From an uncultured Lachnospiraceae bacterium (GTDB lineage: Bacteria; Bacillota; Clostridia; Lachnospirales; Lachnospiraceae): a DNA stretch of 26,810 bases. The stretch is taken from the NCBI GenBank assembly GCA_947594335.1, contig CANQEC010000003.1, forward strand, positions 1-26,810, read 5' to 3'. The position numbers were made by a program, and so were the translations under genes. Of the stretch, positions 1-7,733 are shown piece by piece. How positions within the stretch are numbered: position 1 is the stretch's first letter; each line of letters opens with the position of its first letter. The notes beneath the pieces were generated by a model, which saw nothing but the letters and a program-made list of their open reading frames with translations, searched no databases and was not told where the DNA came from.

Positions 1-46
1 TATGTCCGAATCGCATGCAAAGCAGGCATAGCAGGGAATGTTCAGA

Positions 47-74
47 TAAAGACAGGCTGCGCAGCCTGTCTTTA
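47..74. terminator. Perfect 28-bp palindrome, possible terminator
   Basis: The left arm TAAAGACAGGCTGC is followed directly by its exact reverse complement. As RNA this gives a very stable stem, with the tip GCGC forming the loop. The downstream side reads CTGATTTT, a poor U tract, so it may be a weak terminator of an upstream gene or a cruciform/protein site. Confidence 0.45.
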
Positions 75-83
75 CTGATTTTG

Positions 84-103
84 TGCGCAGGCCCAGGCAT
101 TGC
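84..103 (+). repeat. Fragment of the interspersed ~90-bp repeat
   Basis: The bases TGCGCAGGCCCAGGCATTGC match the first 15 to 20 bases of the repeat found at 18869-18781 (minus), which begins TGCGCAGGCCCAGACATGG. The rest of the element is absent, replaced by AT-rich DNA. It is short enough that chance similarity is not excluded. Confidence 0.4.
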
Positions 104-323
104 AAAAATATTAAATAAATATTAAAAATCGACAGCATATTTTCATAATGTCGTAAAATGTAGTATCCTGTTATTTGTGCATATTGCCAGTGATATATTT
201 TTTGATTAGAAAATATATATAAAAAATATTGCATTTAAGAGGAAAATATAGTATAAAAATTACATAAATTTGCAATAGAACCATGTCCTGAAAATAAAAT
301 ATTACAAAAATTTAAAGCCCGTA

Positions 324-353
324 TTGACATAAGCACTGTATATTCTATATACT
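324..353 (+). promoter_or_regulatory. Sigma-A promoter for the SleB-like gene
   Basis: TTGACA at 324-329 and TATACT at 348-353 are separated by 18 bases. An overlapping TATATA at 346-351 gives a 16-base spacing. Transcription would start near 360, giving a leader of about 70 bases before the ATG at 431. Confidence 0.7.
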
Positions 354-430
354 ATAGGTACGTTGCTGCAGAAATGATGCTGAATAAGAGACATTTCCGC
401 ATGATCCTACACGTGAAGCAGGAGTATAAG

Positions 431-1249
431 ATGAAGCTGAAAAAACCAAAAAAAGATACTTTTCCTGATTTTATACAACGTATCGTCAGATTTTATTTAA
501 GAGAGCTTATCCTGATTTCTGCGGGTATCATTATGGTTGGAGCCGCCGCATTTGCCGTTTCCGGATATCGGACCGGGAGCAGAGGAAAGGTATACGCGGT
601 AAATGCAGGAGCAGGAAAGGGCGAATATCAGAAGGATTTTCAGGTCGGCCTGATGGGAGTCGTAAACAGCGTGACCGGTATGGAGGATTATTCAAGAAAT
701 ATACGGCTTTATCATGTCACGGATGACGAAGGGGCTGTTCTCGCAGGTTTTGACGGGGCATCGAAACTGCTTCTCCATCAGATGATGATGGAAAAGGGAA
801 CGAAAAAAGCGTCGGAGGTCGGGTACTATGCCGTTCGGATGGTGGAATCCAGCCATATGTCAAAGGAGGAGTACGGTGCGCTGCTTCGGATTGTTGAGGC
901 GGAAGCGACGGGCGGCGATGTCACAAGCAAAATGATGGTTGCCGGCGTTGTGCTGAACCGGGTGGCCGATTCCCGCTTCCCGGACACGATTACCGATGTG
1001 ATCTGGCAGAAGATGGGCGGAGTGGCGCAGTTTCAGCCGACACAGGACGGCAGGATTTATGACTGCGTGGTCACGGATTCCACGGTGGAGGCTGTTGACC
1101 GTGTTCTTGCAGGCGAGGACTGCTCGCAGGGAGCGCTCTTTTTCCTGGCGCGGAATTCTTCGGAGGCGTCAAGCGCGGCATGGTTCGACAGTTCGCTGGT
1201 GAAGCTGTTCGAATACGGCGGCCATGAATACTATACATTCGCGGATTAG
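431..1249 (+). CDS. Membrane-anchored cell wall hydrolase, SleB/CwlJ (Hydrolase_2) family
   Basis: This 272-residue protein is predicted to cleave peptidoglycan outside the membrane. SleB/CwlJ enzymes are spore cortex-lytic, but many clostridial relatives have unknown roles. A basic N-terminus and one hydrophobic segment (about residues 26-45) suggest a signal anchor. The C-terminal half carries the family pattern: IVEAEATGGD (about 154-163, E158 the likely catalytic acid), VAGVVLNRVAD, FPDTITDVIWQ and AQFQP (about 199-203). I see no separate peptidoglycan-binding domain; residues 50-140 are unassigned. I chose the ATG at 431 because GGAG lies about seven bases upstream; an in-frame ATG at 374 lacks a good site. 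A sigma-A-type promoter precedes it, which argues against strictly spore-specific expression, although sporulation sigma sites were not searched exhaustively. Confidence 0.8.
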   Translation: MKLKKPKKDTFPDFIQRIVRFYLRELILISAGIIMVGAAAFAVSGYRTGSRGKVYAVNAGAGKGEYQKDFQVGLMGVVNSVTGMEDYSRNIRLYHVTDDEGAVLAGFDGASKLLLHQMMMEKGTKKASEVGYYAVRMVESSHMSKEEYGALLRIVEAEATGGDVTSKMMVAGVVLNRVADSRFPDTITDVIWQKMGGVAQFQPTQDGRIYDCVVTDSTVEAVDRVLAGEDCSQGALFFLARNSSEASSAAWFDSSLVKLFEYGGHEYYTFAD

Positions 1250-1322
1250 ACAGTCATCTGCCGTGTTCATGCTGCGTGCAAGAGAACACAGACAATTTTT
1301 CTGGAGCTGCTGCATTCGATTA

Positions 1323-1351
1323 TTGCAACAGCTCTTTCCATGTGTTATGAT
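1323..1351 (+). promoter_or_regulatory. Promoter for threonine synthase
   Basis: TTGCAA (1323-1328), a 17-base spacer and TATGAT (1346-1351). The start site would be near 1358, leaving a leader of about 48 bases. No T-box or riboswitch-sized leader fits in this space. Confidence 0.55.
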
Positions 1352-1405
1352 GGGAAACATGCCAGTACTTCCGGCATACAAGGCAAAAAGAAAAGGGTGA
1401 ATAAA

Positions 1406-2893
1406 ATGGATATCATGTACAGAAGCACAAGAAGCACACAGACACGTGTGACGGCATCGCGGGCAATTCTGAACGGTCTGGCTGATGATGGAGGATTGTA
1501 TGTTCCGGAGCAGATTCCGGCTCTGGATATTCCGCTTTCAAAGCTCGCGGACATGACTTATCAGGAAACAGCTCTTGCGGTCATGCGGAAATTTCTTACA
1601 GACTATACAGAGGAGGAGCTCAGTTACTGCATCAGCCGCGCATATGACAGTAAATTTGATACGGAAGAGATCGCTCCTCTGACCGAGGCTGACAATGCCT
1701 GTTATCTCGAACTGTTTCATGGCCCGACAATCGCGTTTAAGGATATGGCGCTCTCGATTCTTCCTTATCTGATGACAACAGCCGCGGCAAAAAATCAGGA
1801 GAAGCATGAGATAGTAATTCTCACCGCTACGTCGGGCGATACCGGGAAGGCCGCTCTGGCAGGCTTTGCTGATGTTCCGGGAACAAAAATTATTGTATTT
1901 TATCCCAAGGACGGCGTAAGTCCGGTGCAGGAACGCCAGATGGTGACCCAGAAGGGAGCCAATACCTGTGTGATCGGAATCCGCGGTAATTTTGACGACG
2001 CCCAGACAGGCGTCAAAAAGCTGTTTTCAGACCGGGAACTGAAAAAGGAGCTTGAGCAGAAGGGATTCTGTTTTTCCTCGGCAAACTCGATCAATATCGG
2101 AAGGCTTGTGCCGCAGATCGTTTATTATGTCCACGCCTACGGCAGGCTTCTTTCCATGGGAAAAATCTCCGCGGGGGAAAAAATCAATGTGGTTGTGCCG
2201 ACAGGAAATTTCGGAAATATACTTGCTGCGTTTTACGCAAAAAATATGGGTCTGCCGATCGCAAAGCTGATCTGCGCCTCCAATGAAAACAAGGTGCTGT
2301 TTGACTTTTTTGAGAGCGGAGTATATAACCGGAACAGAGAATTCCACCTGACTTCCTCGCCGTCAATGGATATTCTGATCTCCAGCAATCTCGAACGCCT
2401 GATCTACCGGGTTGCAGGCGAGGACGCGAAGAAGAATTCCTCCTTCATGGAGTCCCTGGCAAAGACCGGATCCTATGAGATCACGGCAGAGATGAGACAG
2501 GCTCTTTCGGATTTTATCGGCGGATACGCAACGGAGGAGCAGACGTCGGAAGAAATCAGACAGCTTTATGAGAAAGAACACTATGTGATCGACACGCATA
2601 CAGCCGTTGCCTCCCATGTGTACCGCAGCTATCGCCTGGAGACAGGAGATGACACGGCGGCCGTCGTTGTTTCAACGGCGAGTCCGTACAAATTTGCCAG
2701 AAGCGTCATGCAGTCGATCGATTCCTCCTGCAAGGATCTGGGAGATTTCGAACTGATCGATCGTCTCTGCGCTGCCAGCGGGACTCCGGTTCCGGCCGCG
2801 ATCGAAGAAATCCGCACAGCTCCGGTTCTTCACGACCAGGTTATCCGCGCGGACGAAATGGAAGCAGCAGTCAAACGTTTCCTTTTCGCATAA
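1406..2893 (+). CDS. thrC: Threonine synthase
   Basis: This 495-residue PLP enzyme converts O-phosphohomoserine to threonine and phosphate in the cytosol, the last step of threonine synthesis. The N-terminal MYRSTRS and DDGGLYVPE motifs are typical of the long ThrC type. FHGPTIAFKDMALS carries the PLP-binding lysine (K112), and TATSGDTGKAAL is the phosphate/PLP loop. VPTGNFGNILA and STASPYKFA are also family hallmarks. Length agrees with the family. The ATG at 1406 is preceded by AAGGGTG at about 1393; reading further upstream to 1340 would extend through the promoter, so that start is rejected. No other threonine pathway gene (hom, thrB) is beside it; it appears to be transcribed alone or with the small membrane gene downstream. 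Confidence 0.95.
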   Translation: MDIMYRSTRSTQTRVTASRAILNGLADDGGLYVPEQIPALDIPLSKLADMTYQETALAVMRKFLTDYTEEELSYCISRAYDSKFDTEEIAPLTEADNACYLELFHGPTIAFKDMALSILPYLMTTAAAKNQEKHEIVILTATSGDTGKAALAGFADVPGTKIIVFYPKDGVSPVQERQMVTQKGANTCVIGIRGNFDDAQTGVKKLFSDRELKKELEQKGFCFSSANSINIGRLVPQIVYYVHAYGRLLSMGKISAGEKINVVVPTGNFGNILAAFYAKNMGLPIAKLICASNENKVLFDFFESGVYNRNREFHLTSSPSMDILISSNLERLIYRVAGEDAKKNSSFMESLAKTGSYEITAEMRQALSDFIGGYATEEQTSEEIRQLYEKEHYVIDTHTAVASHVYRSYRLETGDDTAAVVVSTASPYKFARSVMQSIDSSCKDLGDFELIDRLCAASGTPVPAAIEEIRTAPVLHDQVIRADEMEAAVKRFLFA

Positions 2894-2971
2894 GTCCGGG
2901 AAATCATCGGAAAAGCTTTTTTGGAGACTTCCGGAAACTTAAGTTCAGTTAATCATGGAAAGGAGTCTGGC

Positions 2972-3340
2972 ATGGGAACATCTTCGATGAGCGTACTGTT
3001 TGATGTGCTGATCACGGCCTTCGGAGGATACATTCTGTTCGCGGGCTTTCAGATGAAGATGACGCATAAGATCAAAGGCGGCATGTTCCTTCCGCAGGGG
3101 ATTGATCCCGAAAAATGTCTTGACAGGGACGGCTATATCGAATATATAACCCCCCGTTTTCTGCTGCTTGGCATCATCTGTCTGCTGAGCGGACTTCTCG
3201 GACTTGCGGCTGACTGTCTGGGAATTCTTCCGCAGAATACGTATTTCGTAATTACGCTGCTCTTTTTGATCTTTCTTGTCTGGTACGCAGTAACCATAAA
3301 AAAGGCAGTAGAAAAATACTGGGGACCGAAAAAGAAATAA
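2972..3340 (+). CDS. Small membrane protein, three predicted helices
   Basis: I do not recognise this 122-residue protein. Three hydrophobic stretches are visible: about residues 6-27 (FDVLITAFGGYILFAGF), about 65-88 (FLLLGIICLLSGLLGLAA) and about 95-115 (YFVITLLFLIFLVWYAV). A hydrophilic loop lies between helices 1 and 2 with PEKCLDRDGYIEYITP, and the tail is basic (WGPKKK). The ATG at 2972 has AAAGGAG seven bases upstream; an in-frame ATG at 2921 lacks a site and is not favoured. It sits 78 bases after thrC with no clear terminator between, so co-transcription is possible. It ends at a bidirectional terminator shared with the opposing citrate synthase gene. Function unknown. Confidence 0.75.
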   Translation: MGTSSMSVLFDVLITAFGGYILFAGFQMKMTHKIKGGMFLPQGIDPEKCLDRDGYIEYITPRFLLLGIICLLSGLLGLAADCLGILPQNTYFVITLLFLIFLVWYAVTIKKAVEKYWGPKKK

Positions 3341-3392
3341 AAAAGGCGTGAGAGCGGATGCATCCGCACCCGTTCTCACGCCGAAAACATTT
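3338..3392. terminator. Bidirectional terminator between converging genes
   Basis: GGCGTGAGA (3345-3353) pairs with TCTCACGCC (3374-3382), with further pairing inside. An A-run precedes the stem and AAAACATTT follows it. It serves the membrane-protein gene on the plus strand and the citrate synthase gene on the minus strand. Confidence 0.8.
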
Positions 3393-3407
3393 CCGGCCGC
3401 TGACGGA

Positions 3408-4775
3408 TTATCTCCGTGAAAGCGGAACATAGTTCACTCTTTCGCAGATGTTCATATAAGCCGGACGGATGATCTTTCCGTTATTTGCAAGCTCCTCAAT
3501 CCTGTGCGCGCTCCAGCCGACGATACGCGCCATCGCGAAGATCGGCGTATACAATTCCGTCGGAAGATCCATCATGTCATAGACAAAGCCGCTGTAAAAA
3601 TCAACATTTGCGCTGACGCCTTTGTAAATCTTACGCACTTCGCCGATCACTTCAGGGGCAAGCCGTTCCACAGCGCAGGCAAGCGCGAATTCCTTTTCGC
3701 GGTTCTTTTCCGCGCTCAGCCTGCCGACAAACGACTTGAATATTTCCGCACGCGGATCCGAAAGAGAATACACCGCATGGCCGATCCCGTAAATCAGTCC
3801 CGCATGGTCAAAGGCGTCCCTGTTCAGCAAAGCGCGCAGATAATTTTTGATCTCGTCCTCATCCTCCCAGTCCTTTATCCTGGCTTTCATGTCCTCAAAC
3901 ATTTTGACGACTTTTATGTTGGCTCCGCCGTGCCGCGGCCCTTTGAGCGAACCAAGAGATGCCGCCATCACAGAGTATGTGTCCGTGCCGGATGAGGAGA
4001 TGACATGCGCTGCAAACGTGGAATTGTTTCCTCCTCCATGTTCCATGTGGAGAACAAGAGCCAGATCCAGGATCTTCGCCTCAAGCTTGGAATAGCTGCT
4101 GTCCGGACGCAGTATGTGCAGGATATTCTCCGCGAAGGAAAGATCCTCCTGCGGTGAATGGATATAGAGACTTTTATTGTTGTAATAATGCTGGTACGTC
4201 TGATAGCCATATACGGAGAGAAGAGGAAAGATACTTATCATCTGCAGACATTGGCGAAGCACATTGGGAATCGATATATCGTCGGCCCGGTCATCATAGG
4301 AATACAAGGTGAGGACACTCCGGGCAAGCGTATTCATCATATCACTGCTTGGAGCCTTCATGATGATGTCACGGACGAACCCGGACGGAAGCTGCTGGCG
4401 GTAGCGGGCAAGGATCTCTGTAAATTCCTCCAGCTGATTTTTTTTCGGAAGTTTTCCGAACAGGAGAAGGTAAGCGATTTCCTCATATCCAAACCGGTCC
4501 TCGGAAATAAAACCTTTCACAAGGTCGCGGATGTTATGACCGCGGTAATAGAGCTGACCGCGGCATGGAACCTCTTTTCCGTTAATGAGCTCCTTGGAGC
4601 AGACCTCGGAAATTTCGGTAAGTCCGGCGAGAACTCCTTTGCCGTTCAGATCCCGCAGTCCGCGCTTGACATCATATTTATAATACAGCTCCGGATCAAT
4701 TTCGCTTGCGCTGGTGCAGAGCTTTGACAGCTGGAGCAGTTCGGGTGTGATTTCAGAATATTGAAGTTCATTCAA
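3408..4775 (-). CDS. gltA: Citrate synthase (citrate/2-methylcitrate synthase family)
   Basis: This 455-residue enzyme is predicted to condense acetyl-CoA with oxaloacetate. Catalytic residues line up with the family: H282 in GPRHGGAN, H333 in GIGHAVYSLSDPRAE and D392 in NVDFYSGF. LHMEHGGGNNSTF (about 242-254) is the substrate-binding stretch, and R425 lies in WSAHRIEE. It is longer than the usual 370-435 residues because of an N-terminal extension of about 45 residues. The start ATG has AAGGAGG about 12 bases upstream, a rather long spacing. No aconitase or isocitrate dehydrogenase gene is adjacent, so in this window it stands alone; a role in making 2-oxoglutarate for glutamate is the usual one in fermentative clostridia. 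Methylcitrate synthase activity cannot be excluded from sequence. Confidence 0.9.
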   Translation of the reverse strand: MNELQYSEITPELLQLSKLCTSASEIDPELYYKYDVKRGLRDLNGKGVLAGLTEISEVCSKELINGKEVPCRGQLYYRGHNIRDLVKGFISEDRFGYEEIAYLLLFGKLPKKNQLEEFTEILARYRQQLPSGFVRDIIMKAPSSDMMNTLARSVLTLYSYDDRADDISIPNVLRQCLQMISIFPLLSVYGYQTYQHYYNNKSLYIHSPQEDLSFAENILHILRPDSSYSKLEAKILDLALVLHMEHGGGNNSTFAAHVISSSGTDTYSVMAASLGSLKGPRHGGANIKVVKMFEDMKARIKDWEDEDEIKNYLRALLNRDAFDHAGLIYGIGHAVYSLSDPRAEIFKSFVGRLSAEKNREKEFALACAVERLAPEVIGEVRKIYKGVSANVDFYSGFVYDMMDLPTELYTPIFAMARIVGWSAHRIEELANNGKIIRPAYMNICERVNYVPLSRR

Positions 4776-4878
4776 ATCAGTTGCCTCCTTTTCTTTTCAT
4801 TCCTCGGTTTTCTGTTTCAGGTATTCACATCGGCGGCAGTTTGGAAAACCCGTATTGGAAATTCAAGGTATCTTGTTT

Positions 4879-4908
4879 ATTTTATCACAATTTTTTTACA
4901 AAATCCAA
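4879..4908 (-). promoter_or_regulatory. Candidate promoter for citrate synthase
   Basis: Read on the minus strand, TTGGAT (4908-4903), an 18-base spacer and TAAAAT (4884-4879). It lies in the AT-rich part of the divergent region, about 100 bases before the start codon. The spacing is at the limit and the boxes are imperfect. Confidence 0.35.
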
Positions 4909-4946
4909 TAAAAAAAATATAAATAAAAACAGTGCGGATCAGGGGC

Positions 4947-4975
4947 TTGACGGTTAGGAAGAAACGTGAGATAAT
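4947..4975 (+). promoter_or_regulatory. Promoter of the PEP-binding-domain gene
   Basis: TTGACG (4947-4952), a 17-base spacer and GATAAT (4970-4975). Transcription would start close to 4982, only about ten bases before a terminator-like hairpin. Confidence 0.6.
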
Positions 4976-4990
4976 CCAGATAATGATACG

Positions 4991-5025
4991 AAAGGCCGCG
5001 TCAATTTTTTTGGCGCGGCCTTTTT
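4991..5025 (+). terminator. Terminator-like hairpin in the leader, possible attenuator
   Basis: AAAGGCCGCG (4991-5000) pairs perfectly with CGCGGCCTTT (5014-5023) and is followed by T's to 5025. In the plus direction it has all the marks of an intrinsic terminator, yet it lies between the promoter at 4947 and the ATG at 5087. In the minus direction there is only a short T run. Confidence 0.7.
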
Positions 5026-5086
5026 CTGGCATGTATATACAGAAATCAATTGTCTAATATTTATTTATCTGGAAAGGCGGAGGAAT

Positions 5087-7657
5087 ATGGCAGCATTTGA
5101 CAAGATTAAAAGCGGACTGCCGGGTATGGATAAGGTCCTCGATTATATCCGGCTCGGCGATAATGTGGTATGGCAGGTATCGGATCTGGAAGAGTTCCGT
5201 TTCTTTGTCATGCCATATGTGAAACAGGCGATTCTTGACGGGAGAAATCTCAATTATATCCGGTTTGCGCAGCATCCTCCCATACTTCCGGAGATGGACG
5301 GGGTAAAGGTGCATCGGTTTGAGCCGGATCTTGGCTTTGAACAGTTCACGGTCGCGATCCACAATCTGATCACAAAAGAGGGATATGACGCATTCTACGT
5401 CTTTGACAGTCTCTCGGAGCTGCAATCTGTCTGGTATACGGATCTGATGATGGGAAACTTTTTCCGTGTGACCTGTCCGTATCTGTTCCAACTCGATACG
5501 GTGGCCTTTTTCCCCTTGATGCGCGGCAAGCATTCTTTTGATGCCGTCGCACGCATCCGCGATACAACGCAGCTTCTGCTCGATGTGTATTCCGAAGGGA
5601 AAAATCTGTATCTCCATCCGCTGAAGGTCTGGAACCGGTATTCCACAACCATGTTCCTCGCCCATTCGTACGATCCTGATACCGGCAGTTTTCATCCTCT
5701 GACCGACGGAGTGGAGACCAGCCGTTATTATAATCTGCTTCAGAAAATCTCGCGGTTTACGCAGGATCAGTCGTTTGACAGTCATGACCGGTTCATGTCC
5801 CGGGCGAAGATGGATTATCTGAATGGAACATTCACAAAAGAAACGGAGCATATGATCATCGAAAGCACGATGACTCACGACAGAAAAATGCAGCGCCTGC
5901 TGAAACAGTATTTCGAACCGGATGATTACTTTGCCCTGCGTGACCGGATGATCGGGAGCGGATCGATCGGAGGAAAAGCCTGCGGAATGCTGCTCGCGCG
6001 CAAGATTGTGGAAAAGACAATGCCCGAATGTGAGATCCATATGGAGCAGCACGACTCCTTCTACATTGGCTCGGATGTCTTTTACACCTATATCGTGTCA
6101 AATGGATACTGGATGACCAGGATCCGCCAGAAAACGGAAGAGGGGTATATGGAAGCGGCGGGAGAGCTGCAGACCGCTTTGCTGAACGGAGGTTTTCCGA
6201 ATAATATCCGGGAACAGTTCCGCAATATGCTGGAGTATTTCGGACAGAATCCGATCATCGTGCGCTCCTCCAGTCTGCTCGAGGATGGGTTTGGAAATGC
6301 CTTTGCAGGAAAATACGAGTCGGTATTCTGCCCGAACCGCGGGGATATCGACGAGCGCATGAAAGCATTTGAACAGGCGGTCAAGACCGTCTACGCGAGT
6401 ACGATGGACCTGTCCGCCCTCGAATACCGCAGAAGGAGAGGACTTGCCAACAGCGATGAGCAGATGGCGATCCTGGTGCAGAGAGTGTCCGGCTCCTACT
6501 ATGGAAATTATTATCTGCCGTGCGTCGCCGGGGTGGGATACAGCTACAGCGCCTACAAATGGATGCCTGACATGGATCCGGCCGCCGGAATGCTCCGCAT
6601 CGTTATGGGACTTGGAACCAAGGCGGTGGACCGCACGGAGCATGATTATCCGCGCCTTGTAAATCTTGACCGTCCCGAAGTCACGATGCTCACAAAAATC
6701 GCCGACAAGCACCGGTTCTCGCAGCACAGGATCGACGTTATTGACATGATGAAAAATGAGTTCTGCGAAGTAAAGCTTGAAGATCTGCTTCCGGTTCTTC
6801 CGAACTGGTATAAGAACACCGTGCTGGAGCATGACAGCGATGCCGAAGGCCGCCTGCGGGAGAGCGGACAGTACCGCGACGTCTATTTTGTGAGCTGTCA
6901 GAGACTTCTCGCGAACCGCAGATTCACGTCAATGATGAAGGATATTCTGCACTGCCTCCAGGACGCGTATGAAAATCCGGTGGACATTGAATATACGGTA
7001 AACCTCGCGAAGGGAGAGGACTTTGTTGTGAATCTCCTGCAGTGCCGTCCGCTGTTTGTGGGAGAAGAAGGGGGAATGATCGTTCTTCCAAAACTGGAGG
7101 ATCAGGATATTTTCTTTGATATTACAGATTCTTCCATGGGAAAATCCGTTGACAAAGCGATTGATGTGATCGTTCAGGTGGAGCCGAAAGCCTATTATGA
7201 ATTTGAGCATATCAGAAAGCCGGTTGTCGCCGACGCCATTGGCGCGGTAAACAAGTATTACAGCAGCAGCGGGAAAAACCTGCTCCTTACGGTTCCCGGA
7301 CGAATCGGGACCTCGTCTCCGGAGCTTGGCGTACCGGTTCATTTTGTGGATATCTGCGGATTCTGCGCAATCTGTGAGGTGTCCGACACGCGGGCCGGAT
7401 ATATGCCGGAACTCAGTTATGGAAGCCACATGTTCCAGGATCTTGTGGAAGCCGACATCTGCTATGGGGCTGTCTTTGGAGATTACCGCACCAGAAAATA
7501 CGACCGCGATTATTTTTGCGGGCAGGAAAATCTGTTTGCGAAGATCTGTCCCGACTATGCGGAGCTCTCAGATATTCTGCGCGTGTATGAGGTATCCGAT
7601 ATCCGTCTCTGGGTGGACGGAGTCAAGAACCATGTGATCTGCGGCCGCAGCAGATAG
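5087..7657 (+). CDS. PEP/pyruvate-binding (PPDK N-terminal type) domain protein
   Basis: This 856-residue protein contains the ATP-grasp-like nucleotide domain of PEP synthase and pyruvate phosphate dikinase. Visible motifs are GSGSIGGKACGMLLARK (about 290-306) and IIVRSSSLLEDGFGNAFAGKYES (about 390-412, R393 the likely ATP-contacting arginine), with similarity continuing to about residue 670. I do not find the phosphohistidine swivel motif (TGGxxSH) or the PEP/pyruvate barrel, so it cannot be a complete PEP synthase. Residues 1-200 look like a KaiC/RecA fold (SGLPGMDKVLDY, then DAFYVFDSLSEL and LMRGKHS) but without a Walker A loop. The C-terminal 180 residues are unassigned. GGAAAGGCGGAGG precedes the ATG. 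It stands alone between two terminators. Substrate and function are unknown; calling it ppsA would over-reach. Confidence 0.75.
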   Translation: MAAFDKIKSGLPGMDKVLDYIRLGDNVVWQVSDLEEFRFFVMPYVKQAILDGRNLNYIRFAQHPPILPEMDGVKVHRFEPDLGFEQFTVAIHNLITKEGYDAFYVFDSLSELQSVWYTDLMMGNFFRVTCPYLFQLDTVAFFPLMRGKHSFDAVARIRDTTQLLLDVYSEGKNLYLHPLKVWNRYSTTMFLAHSYDPDTGSFHPLTDGVETSRYYNLLQKISRFTQDQSFDSHDRFMSRAKMDYLNGTFTKETEHMIIESTMTHDRKMQRLLKQYFEPDDYFALRDRMIGSGSIGGKACGMLLARKIVEKTMPECEIHMEQHDSFYIGSDVFYTYIVSNGYWMTRIRQKTEEGYMEAAGELQTALLNGGFPNNIREQFRNMLEYFGQNPIIVRSSSLLEDGFGNAFAGKYESVFCPNRGDIDERMKAFEQAVKTVYASTMDLSALEYRRRRGLANSDEQMAILVQRVSGSYYGNYYLPCVAGVGYSYSAYKWMPDMDPAAGMLRIVMGLGTKAVDRTEHDYPRLVNLDRPEVTMLTKIADKHRFSQHRIDVIDMMKNEFCEVKLEDLLPVLPNWYKNTVLEHDSDAEGRLRESGQYRDVYFVSCQRLLANRRFTSMMKDILHCLQDAYENPVDIEYTVNLAKGEDFVVNLLQCRPLFVGEEGGMIVLPKLEDQDIFFDITDSSMGKSVDKAIDVIVQVEPKAYYEFEHIRKPVVADAIGAVNKYYSSSGKNLLLTVPGRIGTSSPELGVPVHFVDICGFCAICEVSDTRAGYMPELSYGSHMFQDLVEADICYGAVFGDYRTRKYDRDYFCGQENLFAKICPDYAELSDILRVYEVSDIRLWVDGVKNHVICGRSR

Positions 7658-7671
7658 AAATTGCGGATGCG

Positions 7672-7703
7672 AAAAGATCCGCCCGAACAGGGCGGATCTT
7701 TTT
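7672..7703. terminator. Bidirectional terminator
   Basis: AAAAGATCCGCCC (7672-7684) pairs with GGGCGGATCTTTT (7690-7702) around the loop GAACA. T runs follow on both strands, so it ends the PEP-binding-domain gene (+) and the ABC-F gene (-). Confidence 0.85.
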
Positions 7704-7733
7704 CGCGGCACATTCCTGCGCTTTTCTGCGTTC

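Larger units (their letters stand above)
1..430. other. Gene-free leader upstream of the SleB-like gene
   Basis: No credible coding sequence is visible on either strand. The stretch holds a long perfect palindrome (47-74), a 20-base fragment of the interspersed repeat family (84-103), then about 220 bases of very AT-rich DNA, and finally a promoter (324-353). I see nothing recognisable in 104-323 apart from the base composition. The gene that would end left of position 1 is outside the window. Confidence 0.6.

Noticed and set aside
1250..1405. T-box or riboswitch ahead of threonine synthase
   Set aside because: The promoter at 1323-1351 leaves a leader of only about 48 bases, too short for either, and no specifier or T-box motif is seen.
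5054..6052. 332-codon minus-strand frame opposite the PEP-binding-domain gene
   Set aside because: No family pattern, and it lies fully inside the convincing plus-strand gene and its leader.
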